64,000 bases of DNA from Candidatus Sulfidibacterium hydrothermale (GTDB lineage Bacteria > Bacteroidota > Bacteroidia > Bacteroidales > F082): positions 806,001 to 870,000 of the forward strand of contig NZ_CP083760.1 of assembly GCF_020149915.1 (NCBI RefSeq), written 5' to 3'. The translations under genes were made by a program, and so were the position numbers. How positions within the stretch are numbered: the stretch's first letter is position 1; each line of letters starts with the position of its first letter. This document shows, in pieces, positions 7,011-16,472 of the stretch. A model generated the notes under the pieces. The model worked only from the letters and a program-made list of their open reading frames with translations, was not told the origin of the DNA and made no database searches.

Positions 7011-8831
7011 ATGAAAAAGTTATATCGCGTTATTGCATACATTTTTCCCTATTGGGGATCGTTGGCAGCCAATCTGTTTTTCAACATTGTATCCATTATA
7101 TTTTCGCTTTTTTCGCTGGCCTTGCTCATTCCTTTTCTCAATCTTCTTTTTGGGATCAATAAACTGGTTACAGAAAAACCGGTATTACATTTCAGCACCC
7201 ATTCGGCTCTTGATTATTTGAATTATTATATCAGCCAGATTATTATTCATCAGGGAAAACTGCAAGCGCTGGTTTTCATTTGTGTGATTATTCTTACGGC
7301 TTTTTTCTTTAAAAATTTCGGCCGTTTCTTTGCGATGTATTTTGTCAATTACGCCCGGTCAGGGGCTATTCGCGGCATACGTGATGATATCTATTCCAAA
7401 TTGCTGATCCTGCCGCTGGCTTATTATTCCAGAAATAAAAAAGGCGACCTGATGACCCGGATTACTTCGGATGTGCAAGAGCTGGAAGTATCTATTTTTC
7501 TGAATCTTGAATCGCTGGCGCGCGATCCCATTACCATTATTGCCTATCTGGCTTTTATGGTGAGTTTAAGTTTGAAACTCAGTGTTTTCGTTTTGGTCAT
7601 TCTTCCCATCACCGGGCTGATTATCGGCTCGATAGGCCGTAATCTTCGCAAAAACTCCGTTATTCTGCAGCGTTATTATTCGGCGCTGATGTCCATGATC
7701 GAAGAAACCATTACCGGACTTCGTGTGGTCAAAGGGTTTAATGCCATTCCGTATTTTAACCGGCGGTTTAAAGAGATGGATACTACCTATTTCCGGAAAC
7801 AGGTAAGTGTAAACCGGCGGCGCGATTTGGCTTCTCCCCTGAGTGAGTTTCTCTCTTCGCTGGTGATCGTGGTAATTCTTTGGTTTGGGGGGCAAATGGT
7901 GATTCAGCCGCATCCTACGATTCAGGCTGCTGATTTTATTACTTTTATTGTGGTTTTTTCGCAGATCATGTCTCCTGCAAAAGCGCTTTCGCAGAGTTTT
8001 TTCAATATCCGGAAAGGTTTGGCTTCGGCCGACCGTATTTTTGAAGTAATGGATGCCGAAGAAGGCATTGAAGAAAAACCCAATGCTTTGCCGGTGCATA
8101 CCTTTCAAAAGGAAATCCGTTTTGAACATGTTTGGTTTAAGTATCAAAAACCCTATGTTTTAAAAGATATAGATTTTGTTATTCCCAAAGGAAAGATCAT
8201 CGCCATTGTGGGTGAGTCGGGCGGCGGAAAGTCAACGATTGTGGATCTTTTGCCCCGCTTTTACGATGTGACCAAAGGCCGGATACTGCTGGACGGACAT
8301 GATATCCGGGATTATAAAATTGACGATCTGCGCGGACTGATGGGAATTGTTTCGCAGGATAGTATTTTGTTTAACGATACGGTTTTCAATAATATAGCTT
8401 TTGGCATGACGGATGTGTCGCAGGAAGCCGTTGAAGCGGCGGCCAAAGTGGCCAATGCTCATGACTTTATCGTGAAAATGGAGCAAGGATACCAAACCAA
8501 TGTGGGTGACCGGGGAATTAAACTTTCGGGGGGACAGCGTCAGCGGATCAGTATTGCCCGTGCGGTGTTGGCAAACCCGCAAATCCTGATTCTTGACGAA
8601 GCCACTTCTTCGCTGGATACCGAATCGGAACGGCTGGTACAGGATGCCTTGTCAAAAATTATGAAAAACCGTACCACACTGGTGATTGCCCACCGGCTTT
8701 CTACCATCCGCGATGCCGATGAAATCATGGTGATTCAAAAAGGCGAAATTGTAGAACGCGGATCGCATGAAGTGCTGCTTAAAGCCAATGGTATTTACAA
8801 GCGGCTTCAGGATTTACAATCATTCAAGTAG
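7011..8831 (+). CDS. ABC exporter, MsbA-like (fused membrane and ATPase domains)
   Basis: About 606 residues: six transmembrane helices in the first ~320 residues (exporter type I fold; RGAIRGIRDDIYSKLLILPLAYYSRNKKGDLMTRITSDV is the typical first coupling region) and a C-terminal nucleotide-binding domain with Walker A GESGGGKST, Q-loop VSQDSILFNDTVFNNIAFG, signature LSGGQRQRISIARAV, Walker B ILILDEATSSLD and the H-loop AHRLST. Family members flip lipids, lipopolysaccharide core or peptides as homodimers in the inner membrane; the MsbA-like sequence and adjacent divergent glycosyltransferases suggest lipid or glycolipid export, but this is inference. Confidence 0.92.
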   Translation: MKKLYRVIAYIFPYWGSLAANLFFNIVSIIFSLFSLALLIPFLNLLFGINKLVTEKPVLHFSTHSALDYLNYYISQIIIHQGKLQALVFICVIILTAFFFKNFGRFFAMYFVNYARSGAIRGIRDDIYSKLLILPLAYYSRNKKGDLMTRITSDVQELEVSIFLNLESLARDPITIIAYLAFMVSLSLKLSVFVLVILPITGLIIGSIGRNLRKNSVILQRYYSALMSMIEETITGLRVVKGFNAIPYFNRRFKEMDTTYFRKQVSVNRRRDLASPLSEFLSSLVIVVILWFGGQMVIQPHPTIQAADFITFIVVFSQIMSPAKALSQSFFNIRKGLASADRIFEVMDAEEGIEEKPNALPVHTFQKEIRFEHVWFKYQKPYVLKDIDFVIPKGKIIAIVGESGGGKSTIVDLLPRFYDVTKGRILLDGHDIRDYKIDDLRGLMGIVSQDSILFNDTVFNNIAFGMTDVSQEAVEAAAKVANAHDFIVKMEQGYQTNVGDRGIKLSGGQRQRISIARAVLANPQILILDEATSSLDTESERLVQDALSKIMKNRTTLVIAHRLSTIRDADEIMVIQKGEIVERGSHEVLLKANGIYKRLQDLQSFK

Positions 8832-8884
8832 CGGCTGTAAACAATATTTTTTCATCTTTGTAAAAAGGTAACACAGGTTTTCGC

Positions 8885-10546
8885 ATGTTGCAAAAATTGT
8901 CCATAACCAATTATACCCTGATTAGCCGGGCCGAAATAGATTTTGATGCGGGGTTTACGGTAATTACCGGCGAGACCGGTGCCGGAAAGTCCATTCTTCT
9001 TGGTGCCCTTTCGTTGATTTTGGGGCGCCGGGCTGATCCGTCGGTGTTGATGGATAAAACCAAAAAATGTGTGGTGGAGGGAACGTTTTTCATCGGAAAT
9101 TTAAACCTGAGCACTTTTTTTGATGAAAATGATCTGGATTACGACGAACAAACCCTGTTGCGACGCGAAATAAATCCGGCCGGTAAATCCCGTGCTTTTA
9201 TTAATGATACACCGGTAAACCTGAATGTGTTACGTGCTTTGGGAGAACGTTTGGTGGATATCCATTCGCAACATCAGACCCTGTTGCTGAACGAGCAGGA
9301 TTTTCAACGGGCACTTTTTGATGCATATATTCAAAAGCCCGGGTTGAAAGAAACGTATAGCCGTTTGTTCAAACAATACCGCGAAACGGAAAAAAAGGTT
9401 TTTCAGCTTCAAAAACAAAACGAACAGGCTAAACGCGATGAAGACTATTATCGTTTTCAGCTGAATGAATTGGATGCTGCGGCACTGGATGCGGATGAAA
9501 TGACCCGCCTTGAAGAAAAAAACAAACTGTTGCGGCATGCGGTGGATCTTCGTTCTGCTTCGGAATTGGCCGCCGAATTATTGAAAAACGGTGACGTTTC
9601 GGTATTGGAGATGCTGGGACGACTGAAAGAAACTTTTTCCCGGCTTTCCGATTTACATCCTTCCATTGCCGAATTTACCGAACGCCTTTCTTCTTCGTAT
9701 ATTGAGTTGGCTGATTTAGCATTGGAAATTGAAAGCTTTGCCTCTTTGAACGAGTTTGACCCCGATGAATTACAGCAAAATGAAGAGCGGTTGAATATGC
9801 TTTATTCATTGATGCAAAAACATCATGTCAACGATGTGGAAGGCCTTCTTGCTTTGGCGGAAGAATATCGCGAAAAGCTGGAAAACATAACCGGTTTGGA
9901 AAACGAACTGGAAAAAGAAAAGAAAAAGCTTGTTGAAATAACCCATCAGCTTGAAAAAGCTGCTGATGCTTTGCGACAGGCCAGAGAAAAAGCGATTCCT
10001 TCGTTCGAAAAAGAAGTCATCCGGTTGTTACAACAATTAGGGATGAAAGATGCACAATTTCAGGTTAAGCTTATCCCGCTTTCTTCTTTTTCGGCTTACG
10101 GAAAAGAACAGGTTCATTTTTATTTTTCGGCGAATAAAGGAAAGGAACCGGACCTTTTATCTAAAACGGCTTCCGGCGGAGAGTTGTCGCGGTTGATGTT
10201 AGCAGTTAAGTCGTTGATACACCAGGAAGGCGTTTTGCCTACCATTGTTTTTGATGAAATTGATGCCGGAGTTTCGGGAGACATTGCCGGTAAACTGGGG
10301 ATGATTCTGAAGAAAATGGCTACGCATATTCAGGTATTGGCCATTACTCACCTGCCACAAATTGCAGCCCGGGCTGATTTCCATTTTCGTGTTTTTAAAA
10401 ATACCGAAAACGACAAAACCGTATCGCAAATTGTTTTGTTAAATGCTGAAGAACGGTTGGAAGAAATTGCCAAGATGCTGAGCGATGAAAAGGTAACGGA
10501 CGCTTCGCGGGCTGCTGCCAGAGAACTGCTCGCCGCTTCACGATAG
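8885..10546 (+). CDS. recN: DNA repair protein RecN
   Basis: SMC-like ATPase acting in double-strand break repair. 553 residues, normal for the family. N-terminal half-ATPase MLQKLSITNYTLISRAEIDF with Walker A TGETGAGKSILLGALSL, the RREINPAGKSRAFIND motif and DIHSQHQTLLL that are diagnostic of RecN; a long coiled-coil centre (about 155-375); C-terminal half with signature TASGGELSRLMLAVKSL, Walker B IVFDEIDAGVSG and ITHLPQIAARADFH. A weak -7 box (CATCTTTG, 8853-8860) precedes it. Confidence 0.97.
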   Translation: MLQKLSITNYTLISRAEIDFDAGFTVITGETGAGKSILLGALSLILGRRADPSVLMDKTKKCVVEGTFFIGNLNLSTFFDENDLDYDEQTLLRREINPAGKSRAFINDTPVNLNVLRALGERLVDIHSQHQTLLLNEQDFQRALFDAYIQKPGLKETYSRLFKQYRETEKKVFQLQKQNEQAKRDEDYYRFQLNELDAAALDADEMTRLEEKNKLLRHAVDLRSASELAAELLKNGDVSVLEMLGRLKETFSRLSDLHPSIAEFTERLSSSYIELADLALEIESFASLNEFDPDELQQNEERLNMLYSLMQKHHVNDVEGLLALAEEYREKLENITGLENELEKEKKKLVEITHQLEKAADALRQAREKAIPSFEKEVIRLLQQLGMKDAQFQVKLIPLSSFSAYGKEQVHFYFSANKGKEPDLLSKTASGGELSRLMLAVKSLIHQEGVLPTIVFDEIDAGVSGDIAGKLGMILKKMATHIQVLAITHLPQIAARADFHFRVFKNTENDKTVSQIVLLNAEERLEEIAKMLSDEKVTDASRAAARELLAASR

Positions 10547-10867
10547 GGTTTGTTAATGTAAGCGATCACCGTATTTAAATATACCTGAAACAGTTAATTT
10601 CTCTATTTGGTGTGCTGATAATATTCTTCGTTTTATTGCCCAGTTTCCACTGAGTTCATGATGTGTCAATTACTTTGTGAAGTAAAATAATTTTCGGGGG
10701 AAAACACCAGTTATGGGCGGGGCATTGCGGAAAAGTGGCGTGCGAGGAGAAGAACAGGCGAAGTTGCGATGGAGCAAAATCACAAAAGACAAAAAACCAA
10801 ATGACAAACGAAATCCCAAAAAGCAAAAAACAAAAAAATCCCAAGCACAAAACGTCAAACACAGATG
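10547..10867. other. Intergenic region, A-rich 'AAATCCCAAAAGAC' text
   Basis: After recN. The right part contains the A-rich, lysine-like string of ATCACAAAAGACAAAAAACC / AAATCCCAAAAAGC type that also accompanies repeats at 3.4 kb and 54.5-57 kb. No gene recognised. Confidence 0.5.
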
Positions 10868-11037
10868 AGATGTGGTGTAAGTCCCGGAGAAACGACTTAT
10901 TACCATTGACTCTGAATTTATTCAGAGGCCGGTATTCAACCCCTTCGGGATTTTGCAAAACTGTTTTGAAAAAGGGGAAAAATAATAATGAATATTATGG
11001 CACAAGCCTTTTTCTTCATCAAAATAGGAATTAGCCC
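10868..11037. repeat. Dispersed intergenic repeat (family B), copy 2
   Basis: Matches 3681-3874 through AACGACTTATTACCATTGAC, ATTCAGAGGCCGGTATTCAA, CCCCTTCGGGATTT and the AAAATAGGAATTAGCC end; the copies differ by scattered substitutions and small gaps. Both lie just upstream of a gene start in the same orientation (ftsE and prfA). Confidence 0.75.
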
Positions 11038-11096
11038 CTGAAACTTTGGCAACGAAATGCAGAAACTTAAAGTCTGTTTGTGGTGCGGGGATTTAT

Positions 11097-11104
11097 TATC
11101 TTTG
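11097..11104 (+). promoter_or_regulatory. -7 promoter box of prfA
   Basis: TATCTTTG; it lies inside the open frame that starts at 11057, so translation must begin downstream, at GTG 11123. Confidence 0.6.
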
Positions 11105-11122
11105 CAGCAAAAACAGAATACC

Positions 11123-12199
11123 GTGGATATTTTAGAAAAGCTTGAAACCATAAAAAACCGTTGGGAAGAAATTGCAGAGCAAATGAGCGATCCTGCTGCT
11201 ATGGCAGATATGAAACGCTTTGTAAAGCTGAACAAAGACTATAAAGAACTGGAACCGGTGGTAAAAGCTTACAAGGAATACAAAAACCTGTTGGGAAACA
11301 TCCAAAATGCCAAAGAGATACTGGCCAACGAAAAAGACCCTGAATTCCGGGAAATGGCTAAGGAAGAGTTGGAAGAGCTGCAGCCGAAGCTGAAAGAAAT
11401 GGAAGAAGAAATCCGGCTGTTGTTGATTCCTAAAGATCCGGAAGACAGTAAAAATGCGGTGATGGAAATCCGTGCCGGAACCGGCGGTGATGAAGCTTCT
11501 ATTTTTGCCGGGGATTTGTTTCGTATGTACCAGAAATATTGTGAGAGCCGGGGTTGGAAAGTGGATGTGGTGGAGATGAATGAAGGGACAGCCGGCGGTT
11601 TTAAAGCCATTGTTTTTAATGTGATTGGTGAAGGGGCGTACGGAACCTTGAAATTTGAATCCGGGGTTCACCGGGTACAACGGGTGCCAAAAACCGAAAC
11701 ACAAGGCCGGATTCATACGTCGGCGGCTTCGGTGGTGGTGCTGCCCGAAGCCGATGAATTTGATGTGGAACTTAACGAAAAAGATATCCGGAAAGATACC
11801 TATTGCTCTTCCGGACCGGGCGGACAGTCGGTCAACACGACTTATTCTGCCATCCGGCTGACACATATTCCTACAGGAATTGTCGTTACCTGTCAGGATG
11901 AGAAATCGCAAATAAAGAACTTGGCTAAGGCCATGAAAGTACTGCGTACCCGGTTGTACGAACGGGAATACAATAAATATCTCGAAGAGATGTCGTCGAA
12001 ACGGAAAACCATGGTGAGTACCGGTGACCGTTCGGCAAAAATCCGTACGTATAACTGGCCTCAGGGACGGGTAACCGATCATCGTATCGGATTGACATTG
12101 TATAACTTGCAATCCATTATTGACGGAGATATTCAGGAATTGATCGATAAACTGCAAATGGCTGAAAATGCCGAACGGTTGAAAGAAGAGTTTGAGTAA
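11123..12199 (+). CDS. prfA: Peptide chain release factor 1
   Basis: Recognises UAA/UAG stop codons and triggers peptide release. From the GTG at 11123 the product has 358 residues, the standard RF1 length; the ATG at 11057 would add 22 residues and lies upstream of the -7 box. Catalytic GGQ is in [20 protein letters not shown]; the RF1-type codon-recognition loop region ([18 protein letters not shown], just before domain 3) and the C-terminal [14 protein letters not shown] are present. pyrF follows 37 bases downstream in the same orientation. Confidence 0.95.
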   Translation: MDILEKLETIKNRWEEIAEQMSDPAAMADMKRFVKLNKDYKELEPVVKAYKEYKNLLGNIQNAKEILANEKDPEFREMAKEELEELQPKLKEMEEEIRLLLIPKDPEDSKNAVMEIRAGTGGDEASIFAGDLFRMYQKYCESRGWKVDVVEMNEGTAGGFKAIVFNVIGEGAYGTLKFESGVHRVQRVPKTETQGRIHTSAASVVVLPEADEFDVELNEKDIRKDTYCSSGPGGQSVNTTYSAIRLTHIPTGIVVTCQDEKSQIKNLAKAMKVLRTRLYEREYNKYLEEMSSKRKTMVSTGDRSAKIRTYNWPQGRVTDHRIGLTLYNLQSIIDGDIQELIDKLQMAENAERLKEEFE

Positions 12200-12236
12200 G
12201 CCTGAGTATACATCCTTTGCTGAAAATTAATGTTTT

Positions 12237-13067
12237 ATGACATCCAACGAACTTTTTGAGCAGATTCGGAAAAAGCATTCTTTTTTGTGTGTTGGATTAG
12301 ATACGGATATCAAAAAAATTCCATCTCATTTGCTTTCGGAAGATGATCCGGTTTTTGCTTTTAATCAGGCCGTGATTGATGCCACCCTTCCGTATTCCGT
12401 GGCTTACAAACCCAACCTGGCTTTTTATGAGGTTTTAGGGGCCGCCGGATGGGAGAGCTTGAAAAAAACAATTCATTATTTGCGTCAGAAAGCACCGGAA
12501 GTTTTTATTATCGCTGATGCCAAACGGGGAGATATCGGCAATACATCGGCCATGTATGCTTATGCATTTTTTGATGAACTGGACGTGGATGCGGTTACTT
12601 TATCGCCTTACATGGGAAAAGATACGGTAACCCCTTTTTTGGCATACAAAGAGAAATGGGTGATTCTGCTGGCACTGACATCCAACCCGTCAGCTTCTGA
12701 TTTTCAATATCTTGTTGATGATAATGGAAGAAAGTTTTATGAAAAAGTATTGGAAATTTCGCGTGAATGGGCCTCTGCCGATCAGTTGATGTATGTTACC
12801 GGCGCTACGCGGGCTCCTGAACTGGAAGCAGTACGGAAATTGGTTCCGGACCATTTTTTACTGGTACCGGGAGTGGGAGCACAAGGCGGTTCTCTGGATG
12901 AAGTAGCCCGGTATGGAATGAATGACCATTGTGGAATTCTGGTGAACTCTTCGCGGGGAATTTTATATCAGTCTTCCGGAAAAGATTTTGCTGAAAAAGC
13001 CGGTGAAGCTGCCCGCCGTTTACAACAACAAATGCACCGCCTTTTGGAAAAACAGGGGCTTCTGTAA
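12237..13067 (+). CDS. pyrF: Orotidine 5'-phosphate decarboxylase
   Basis: Last step of UMP synthesis. 276 residues, the longer 'type 2' OMP decarboxylase seen in Bacteroidota and Actinobacteria. Active-site motif [15 protein letters not shown] (Lys-Asp pair), substrate-loop [16 protein letters not shown], and phosphate-binding [12 protein letters not shown] / [12 protein letters not shown]. Follows prfA closely and is probably co-transcribed. Converges with the LUD-domain gene 2 bases away. Confidence 0.96.
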   Translation: MTSNELFEQIRKKHSFLCVGLDTDIKKIPSHLLSEDDPVFAFNQAVIDATLPYSVAYKPNLAFYEVLGAAGWESLKKTIHYLRQKAPEVFIIADAKRGDIGNTSAMYAYAFFDELDVDAVTLSPYMGKDTVTPFLAYKEKWVILLALTSNPSASDFQYLVDDNGRKFYEKVLEISREWASADQLMYVTGATRAPELEAVRKLVPDHFLLVPGVGAQGGSLDEVARYGMNDHCGILVNSSRGILYQSSGKDFAEKAGEAARRLQQQMHRLLEKQGLL

Positions 13068-13069
13068 GA

Positions 13070-13669
13070 TTAGAATCCCAATTCTTCGTCTACCAGAATA
13101 AGCGTAATCCGGTTTTTGTCATCCGTTTTTTTGATGACCACAAAAACACTTTGGATATTTTCCACAGTATACCGTTGTTCTTTTTTCAGGGAAAAAGCTT
13201 TTTTATTTACTCTTTCCACATTTTTTGGAGCCACGACTTCTTCAATGCGTCGAAATCCGGCTTCTACGTCGTCCACGATTTTGTTTTTTCCGGCAATCAG
13301 TACTACTTTTTTAGGCCCGTAAGCTTGGGCAGCAACCCGGTTTCCGGCACCATCTACATTGACCAGGTATCCTGAACGGGTGATGGCATTACATCCGGCA
13401 ACAAAAACGTCTGCTGTGAGTCCCATCCGGCGGCGCTCCACATTTTCCTCCATGGAAATCCCGTCTTCATATTGATCGAACAACCGGAAAGAATGAGGCT
13501 GGCGGAGCCAGTCAAGCAGTCCGATTTGCTGAACGGTTACCGAACCTCCCAACCCGACAGTTTTTGCTCCGTCGAAGAAAGATTTTGCTGCTTCTAATGC
13601 CTCGGCAGCATTTTTAACAGGAATCACCTGAAATCCGTGTGCTCTTAAATTCTCTATGGTCTTTTGCAT
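13070..13669 (-). CDS. LUD-domain protein (LutC/YkgG family)
   Basis: 199 residues with the LUD core: GAKTVGLGGSVTVQQIGLL, then ADVFVAGCNAITRSGYLVNVDGAGNRVAAQAYGPKKVVLIAGKNKIV. LUD proteins include LutB/LutC of lactate oxidation, but short stand-alone members like this are common in anaerobes and have no firmly assigned reaction. No lutA or lutB partner is adjacent, so a lactate-utilisation role is not supported by context. Confidence 0.85.
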   Translation of the reverse strand: MQKTIENLRAHGFQVIPVKNAAEALEAAKSFFDGAKTVGLGGSVTVQQIGLLDWLRQPHSFRLFDQYEDGISMEENVERRRMGLTADVFVAGCNAITRSGYLVNVDGAGNRVAAQAYGPKKVVLIAGKNKIVDDVEAGFRRIEEVVAPKNVERVNKKAFSLKKEQRYTVENIQSVFVVIKKTDDKNRITLILVDEELGF

Positions 13670-13784
13670 CTCTTTTTTTAGTGCAAAATAACGAAAAACG
13701 GGCGATTCCTGCTCTTTTTTACCCGTTTGTTTGTTCGATAGACTTTCTTAAATTTACAACAAAAAAGATTTTAAAGACAAGGGT

Positions 13785-15356
13785 ATGAAACAAACCTACG
13801 ATTATGTCATTATCGGTTCGGGTTTTGGTGGCTCGGTTTCGGCACTGAGACTCAGTGAAAAAGGATATAAAGTACTGGTTATTGAAAAGGGGAAATGGTG
13901 GAAACCGGAAGATTTTCCCAAGACCAACTGGAATCTGCGTAAATGGATGTGGCTTCCGGCTTTTCGTTTTTTCGGTTTTTTTAAAATGACCTTTTTACGG
14001 CATGTGGGTATTTTGAGCGGTGTAGGGGTTGGTGGCGGCTCACTGGTGTATGCCAATACTTTGCCACGACCCAAAACCGCTTTTTTCCAAACCGGTAGCT
14101 GGGCAGGAATTACCGACTGGCAAAAAGAACTCGAAAATCACTACCAAATGGCAGAAAAAATGCTGGGCGCCGCACAAAACCCTAAACTTTTTGATGCCGA
14201 TCTGGCTTTGAAAGAAGTGGCCCGGCAAATGAACCATGAAAAAGAATTTGAAGCCACTGACGTGGCGGTTTTTTTTGGTGAGCCGGAAGTTCCGGTATCG
14301 GATCCGTTTTTTGGCGGAGAAGGTCCGGAACGTGAAGGTTGCCGGCATTGCGGGGCTTGTATGACCGGTTGCCGGTATAATGCTAAAAATACACTGGATA
14401 AGAATTATCTTTATCTGGCTATGAAAAAGGGAGCAGAAGTATTAGCCGAGCATAAAGTAATGGATGTGACCCCGGACGGAAAAGAAGATGGTTCGGATGG
14501 GTATGTTGTTACTTTAAAAAAGTCAACCGGTGTGCTTTTCAGCCGGAAAAAACAAGTCAAAGCCAAAGGTGTTATTTTTGCCGGCGGGGTTTTGGGAACT
14601 GTTCGGTTGCTGTTGAATCTTAAAGGAAAAAGCCTTCCCCGGCTTAGCCAGCGGGTGGGCTATGATATCCGTACCAATAACGAAAGTTTGATTTTGGTTC
14701 ATTCGCCTGAGCGAAAACAGGATTACTCAAAAGGAGTAGCTATTGGTTCTATTTTTCCGCCGGATGAAGATTCGCATGTAGAGCCGGTACGGTATGGCTC
14801 CGGCTCCGGTTTTTTCAAACTGATGGGCGTTCCTTTAACTTTTGGAAAAAACGGGTGGCATCGTGCCGGAAAATTACTGAAACATTTGGTTACCCGGCCC
14901 GGAGCCTGGTTGCGGATTTATTTCTCCAAAAACTTTGCCGAAGAGTCGGTGATTTTGCTTTTTATGCAACATCTCGACAGTACATTGCGGTTTAAACGCG
15001 GATGGTTTAATTTGTCTTCTGCTGTTTCTACCGGAAAAGCGCCAACTTCTTTTATTCCGCGTGCCAAAGAGCTGGCCGACAGAACTTCGGAAGTGATCAA
15101 AGGAAAACCTTTTGTGATGACAACGGAAGCGTTGTTCGGAATTCCGACGACGGCCCATATTCTGGGAGGCGCTGTAATTGGAGATTCTTCTGAAACCGGT
15201 GTAATTGACGGACAGCAGAAAGTGTTTGGCTATCAAAATATGATGGTATGTGACGGGTCGGCTATTTCAGCCAATCCGGGGGTTAACCCCTCGTTGACCA
15301 TTACTGCCATGACAGAGCGGGCGATGAGCTTTATTCCTCCAAAGCAAAAGAAATAA
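13785..15356 (+). CDS. GMC-like FAD oxidoreductase with a cysteine cluster (cholesterol-oxidase-like)
   Basis: 523 residues. N-terminal FAD-binding motif DYVIIGSGFGGSVSALRL with a following acidic strand (VLVIEKG), GMC hallmark GILSGVGVGGGSLVYANTL, C-terminal NPGVNPSLTITAMTERAM as in cholesterol-oxidase-type GMC enzymes. An insertion around residues 186-197 carries CRHCGACMTGC, a C-x2-C-x2-C-x3-C arrangement that could bind an iron-sulfur cluster. Likely oxidises an alcohol on a sterol-like or other hydrophobic substrate; the electron acceptor may be a ferredoxin-like partner rather than oxygen. Substrate unknown. A near-match -7 box (TAAATTTA) lies at about 13749. Confidence 0.8.
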   Translation: MKQTYDYVIIGSGFGGSVSALRLSEKGYKVLVIEKGKWWKPEDFPKTNWNLRKWMWLPAFRFFGFFKMTFLRHVGILSGVGVGGGSLVYANTLPRPKTAFFQTGSWAGITDWQKELENHYQMAEKMLGAAQNPKLFDADLALKEVARQMNHEKEFEATDVAVFFGEPEVPVSDPFFGGEGPEREGCRHCGACMTGCRYNAKNTLDKNYLYLAMKKGAEVLAEHKVMDVTPDGKEDGSDGYVVTLKKSTGVLFSRKKQVKAKGVIFAGGVLGTVRLLLNLKGKSLPRLSQRVGYDIRTNNESLILVHSPERKQDYSKGVAIGSIFPPDEDSHVEPVRYGSGSGFFKLMGVPLTFGKNGWHRAGKLLKHLVTRPGAWLRIYFSKNFAEESVILLFMQHLDSTLRFKRGWFNLSSAVSTGKAPTSFIPRAKELADRTSEVIKGKPFVMTTEALFGIPTTAHILGGAVIGDSSETGVIDGQQKVFGYQNMMVCDGSAISANPGVNPSLTITAMTERAMSFIPPKQKK

Positions 15357-15371
15357 ATGGCAGTATGAAAT

Positions 15372-15409
15372 AAAAAAAAGCGGCCTTTAAAGAGCCGCTT
15401 TTTTTTTTA
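15372..15409. terminator. Bidirectional intrinsic terminator
   Basis: AAAGCGGC / GCCGCTTT hairpin flanked by an A-run on the left and a T-run on the right; it separates the convergent GMC and korB genes and can serve both. Confidence 0.85.
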
Positions 15410-15424
15410 TAAGGATAAGAAATC

Positions 15425-16468
15425 TTAATCAATTTCCCAGGTGTTCCCGCTGTTGAGCAAATCGTCAACGTTTTTGTAGGGAGAAACCTGTTTTTCGTGT
15501 TCCACAGAATTCCATACAGCGTCTTCGAGCGTTTCGCTTTTTACTGCGCGGATAACACCCAATGCAGCCGGAAATTCCGGCGGAGCCATGCTGGCCAGCA
15601 TCATGTGAATACCGGCATCGTCCGTAGTCGGGTCGTGTACCAGAATATCTTTTTCAGTAATTCCGTTTTCCCCCAGTTTTACTACTTTCAGACGGGTTCC
15701 TTCCAGGATGATTCCTTTTTCTTTGTTTTTGCCAAAGAGCATGGGCTTTCCGGCTTCAAGAATCAACTGGTTATCGTCTTTCGTGTCGCGCCCGGTAATT
15801 AATGCATGGATTTTGTTGTTGAAAATCACACAGTTCTGCAGGATTTCAACGATGGATGTTCCATGATGCAATGCGGCTTCAAGGAAAACCTGTTGCATTA
15901 ATTTGGGGTTGGTATCCACTGCCCGTGCAAAGAATTTACCGCGGGCACCAATTACCAGTTCACCAGGATTAAACGGGGTTTCAAAAGTACCCTGCGGTGA
16001 AGTTTTGGTTTTTTGTCCTTTGGGAGTCGTCGGAGAATATTGTCCTTTGGTCAATCCGTAAATTTTGTTGTTAAACAACAGGTAATTAACATCCGGATTA
16101 CGGCGGGCAATATGAATAAAGTGGTTTCCGCCGATGGCCATGGAGTCACCGTCGCCACTGATCATCCAAACGCTTAATTTGGGATTGGTCAGTTTAATTC
16201 CCATGGCAAGTGCTGCCGGGCGACCATGAATACCGTGAATACCATAAGTATTCATGTAATAAGGAAAACGCGATGAGCAACCGATACCGGAAACTACTAC
16301 AAAATCTTCTTTTTTATATCCCATTTTTTCTCCGATGACGGGGAAAACATTTTCTACAGATTTCAGAATGGCATGGTCACCACAACCGGGGCACCATTTT
16401 ACCATTTGGTCGCTTTCAAAATCTTTTTTTGAGAGCTGTATTTCCTGAGGTTCTATTTTTTGTTCCAT
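15425..16468 (-). CDS. korB: 2-oxoacid:ferredoxin oxidoreductase, beta subunit
   Basis: Thiamine-diphosphate-binding subunit, most likely of 2-oxoglutarate:ferredoxin oxidoreductase. 347 residues. MVKWCPGCGDHAILK and GIGCSSRFPYYMNTYGIHGIHGR supply cluster and TPP-pocket residues; ISGDGDSMAIGGNHFIH is the TPP/Mg site. Begins 4 bases after the korA stop, so the two are co-translated. The complex decarboxylates 2-oxoglutarate to succinyl-CoA and reduces ferredoxin; a small ferredoxin gene lies just beyond korA on the opposite strand. Assignment to 2-oxoglutarate rather than another 2-oxoacid is by overall family resemblance. Confidence 0.92.
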   Translation of the reverse strand: MEQKIEPQEIQLSKKDFESDQMVKWCPGCGDHAILKSVENVFPVIGEKMGYKKEDFVVVSGIGCSSRFPYYMNTYGIHGIHGRPAALAMGIKLTNPKLSVWMISGDGDSMAIGGNHFIHIARRNPDVNYLLFNNKIYGLTKGQYSPTTPKGQKTKTSPQGTFETPFNPGELVIGARGKFFARAVDTNPKLMQQVFLEAALHHGTSIVEILQNCVIFNNKIHALITGRDTKDDNQLILEAGKPMLFGKNKEKGIILEGTRLKVVKLGENGITEKDILVHDPTTDDAGIHMMLASMAPPEFPAALGVIRAVKSETLEDAVWNSVEHEKQVSPYKNVDDLLNSGNTWEID

Positions 16469-16472
16469 GATC

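Noticed and set aside
11132-12157. 341-residue open frame antisense to prfA
   Set aside because: A shadow of the strongly conserved prfA coding strand; composition (His, Phe, Gln rich) is typical of antisense frames.
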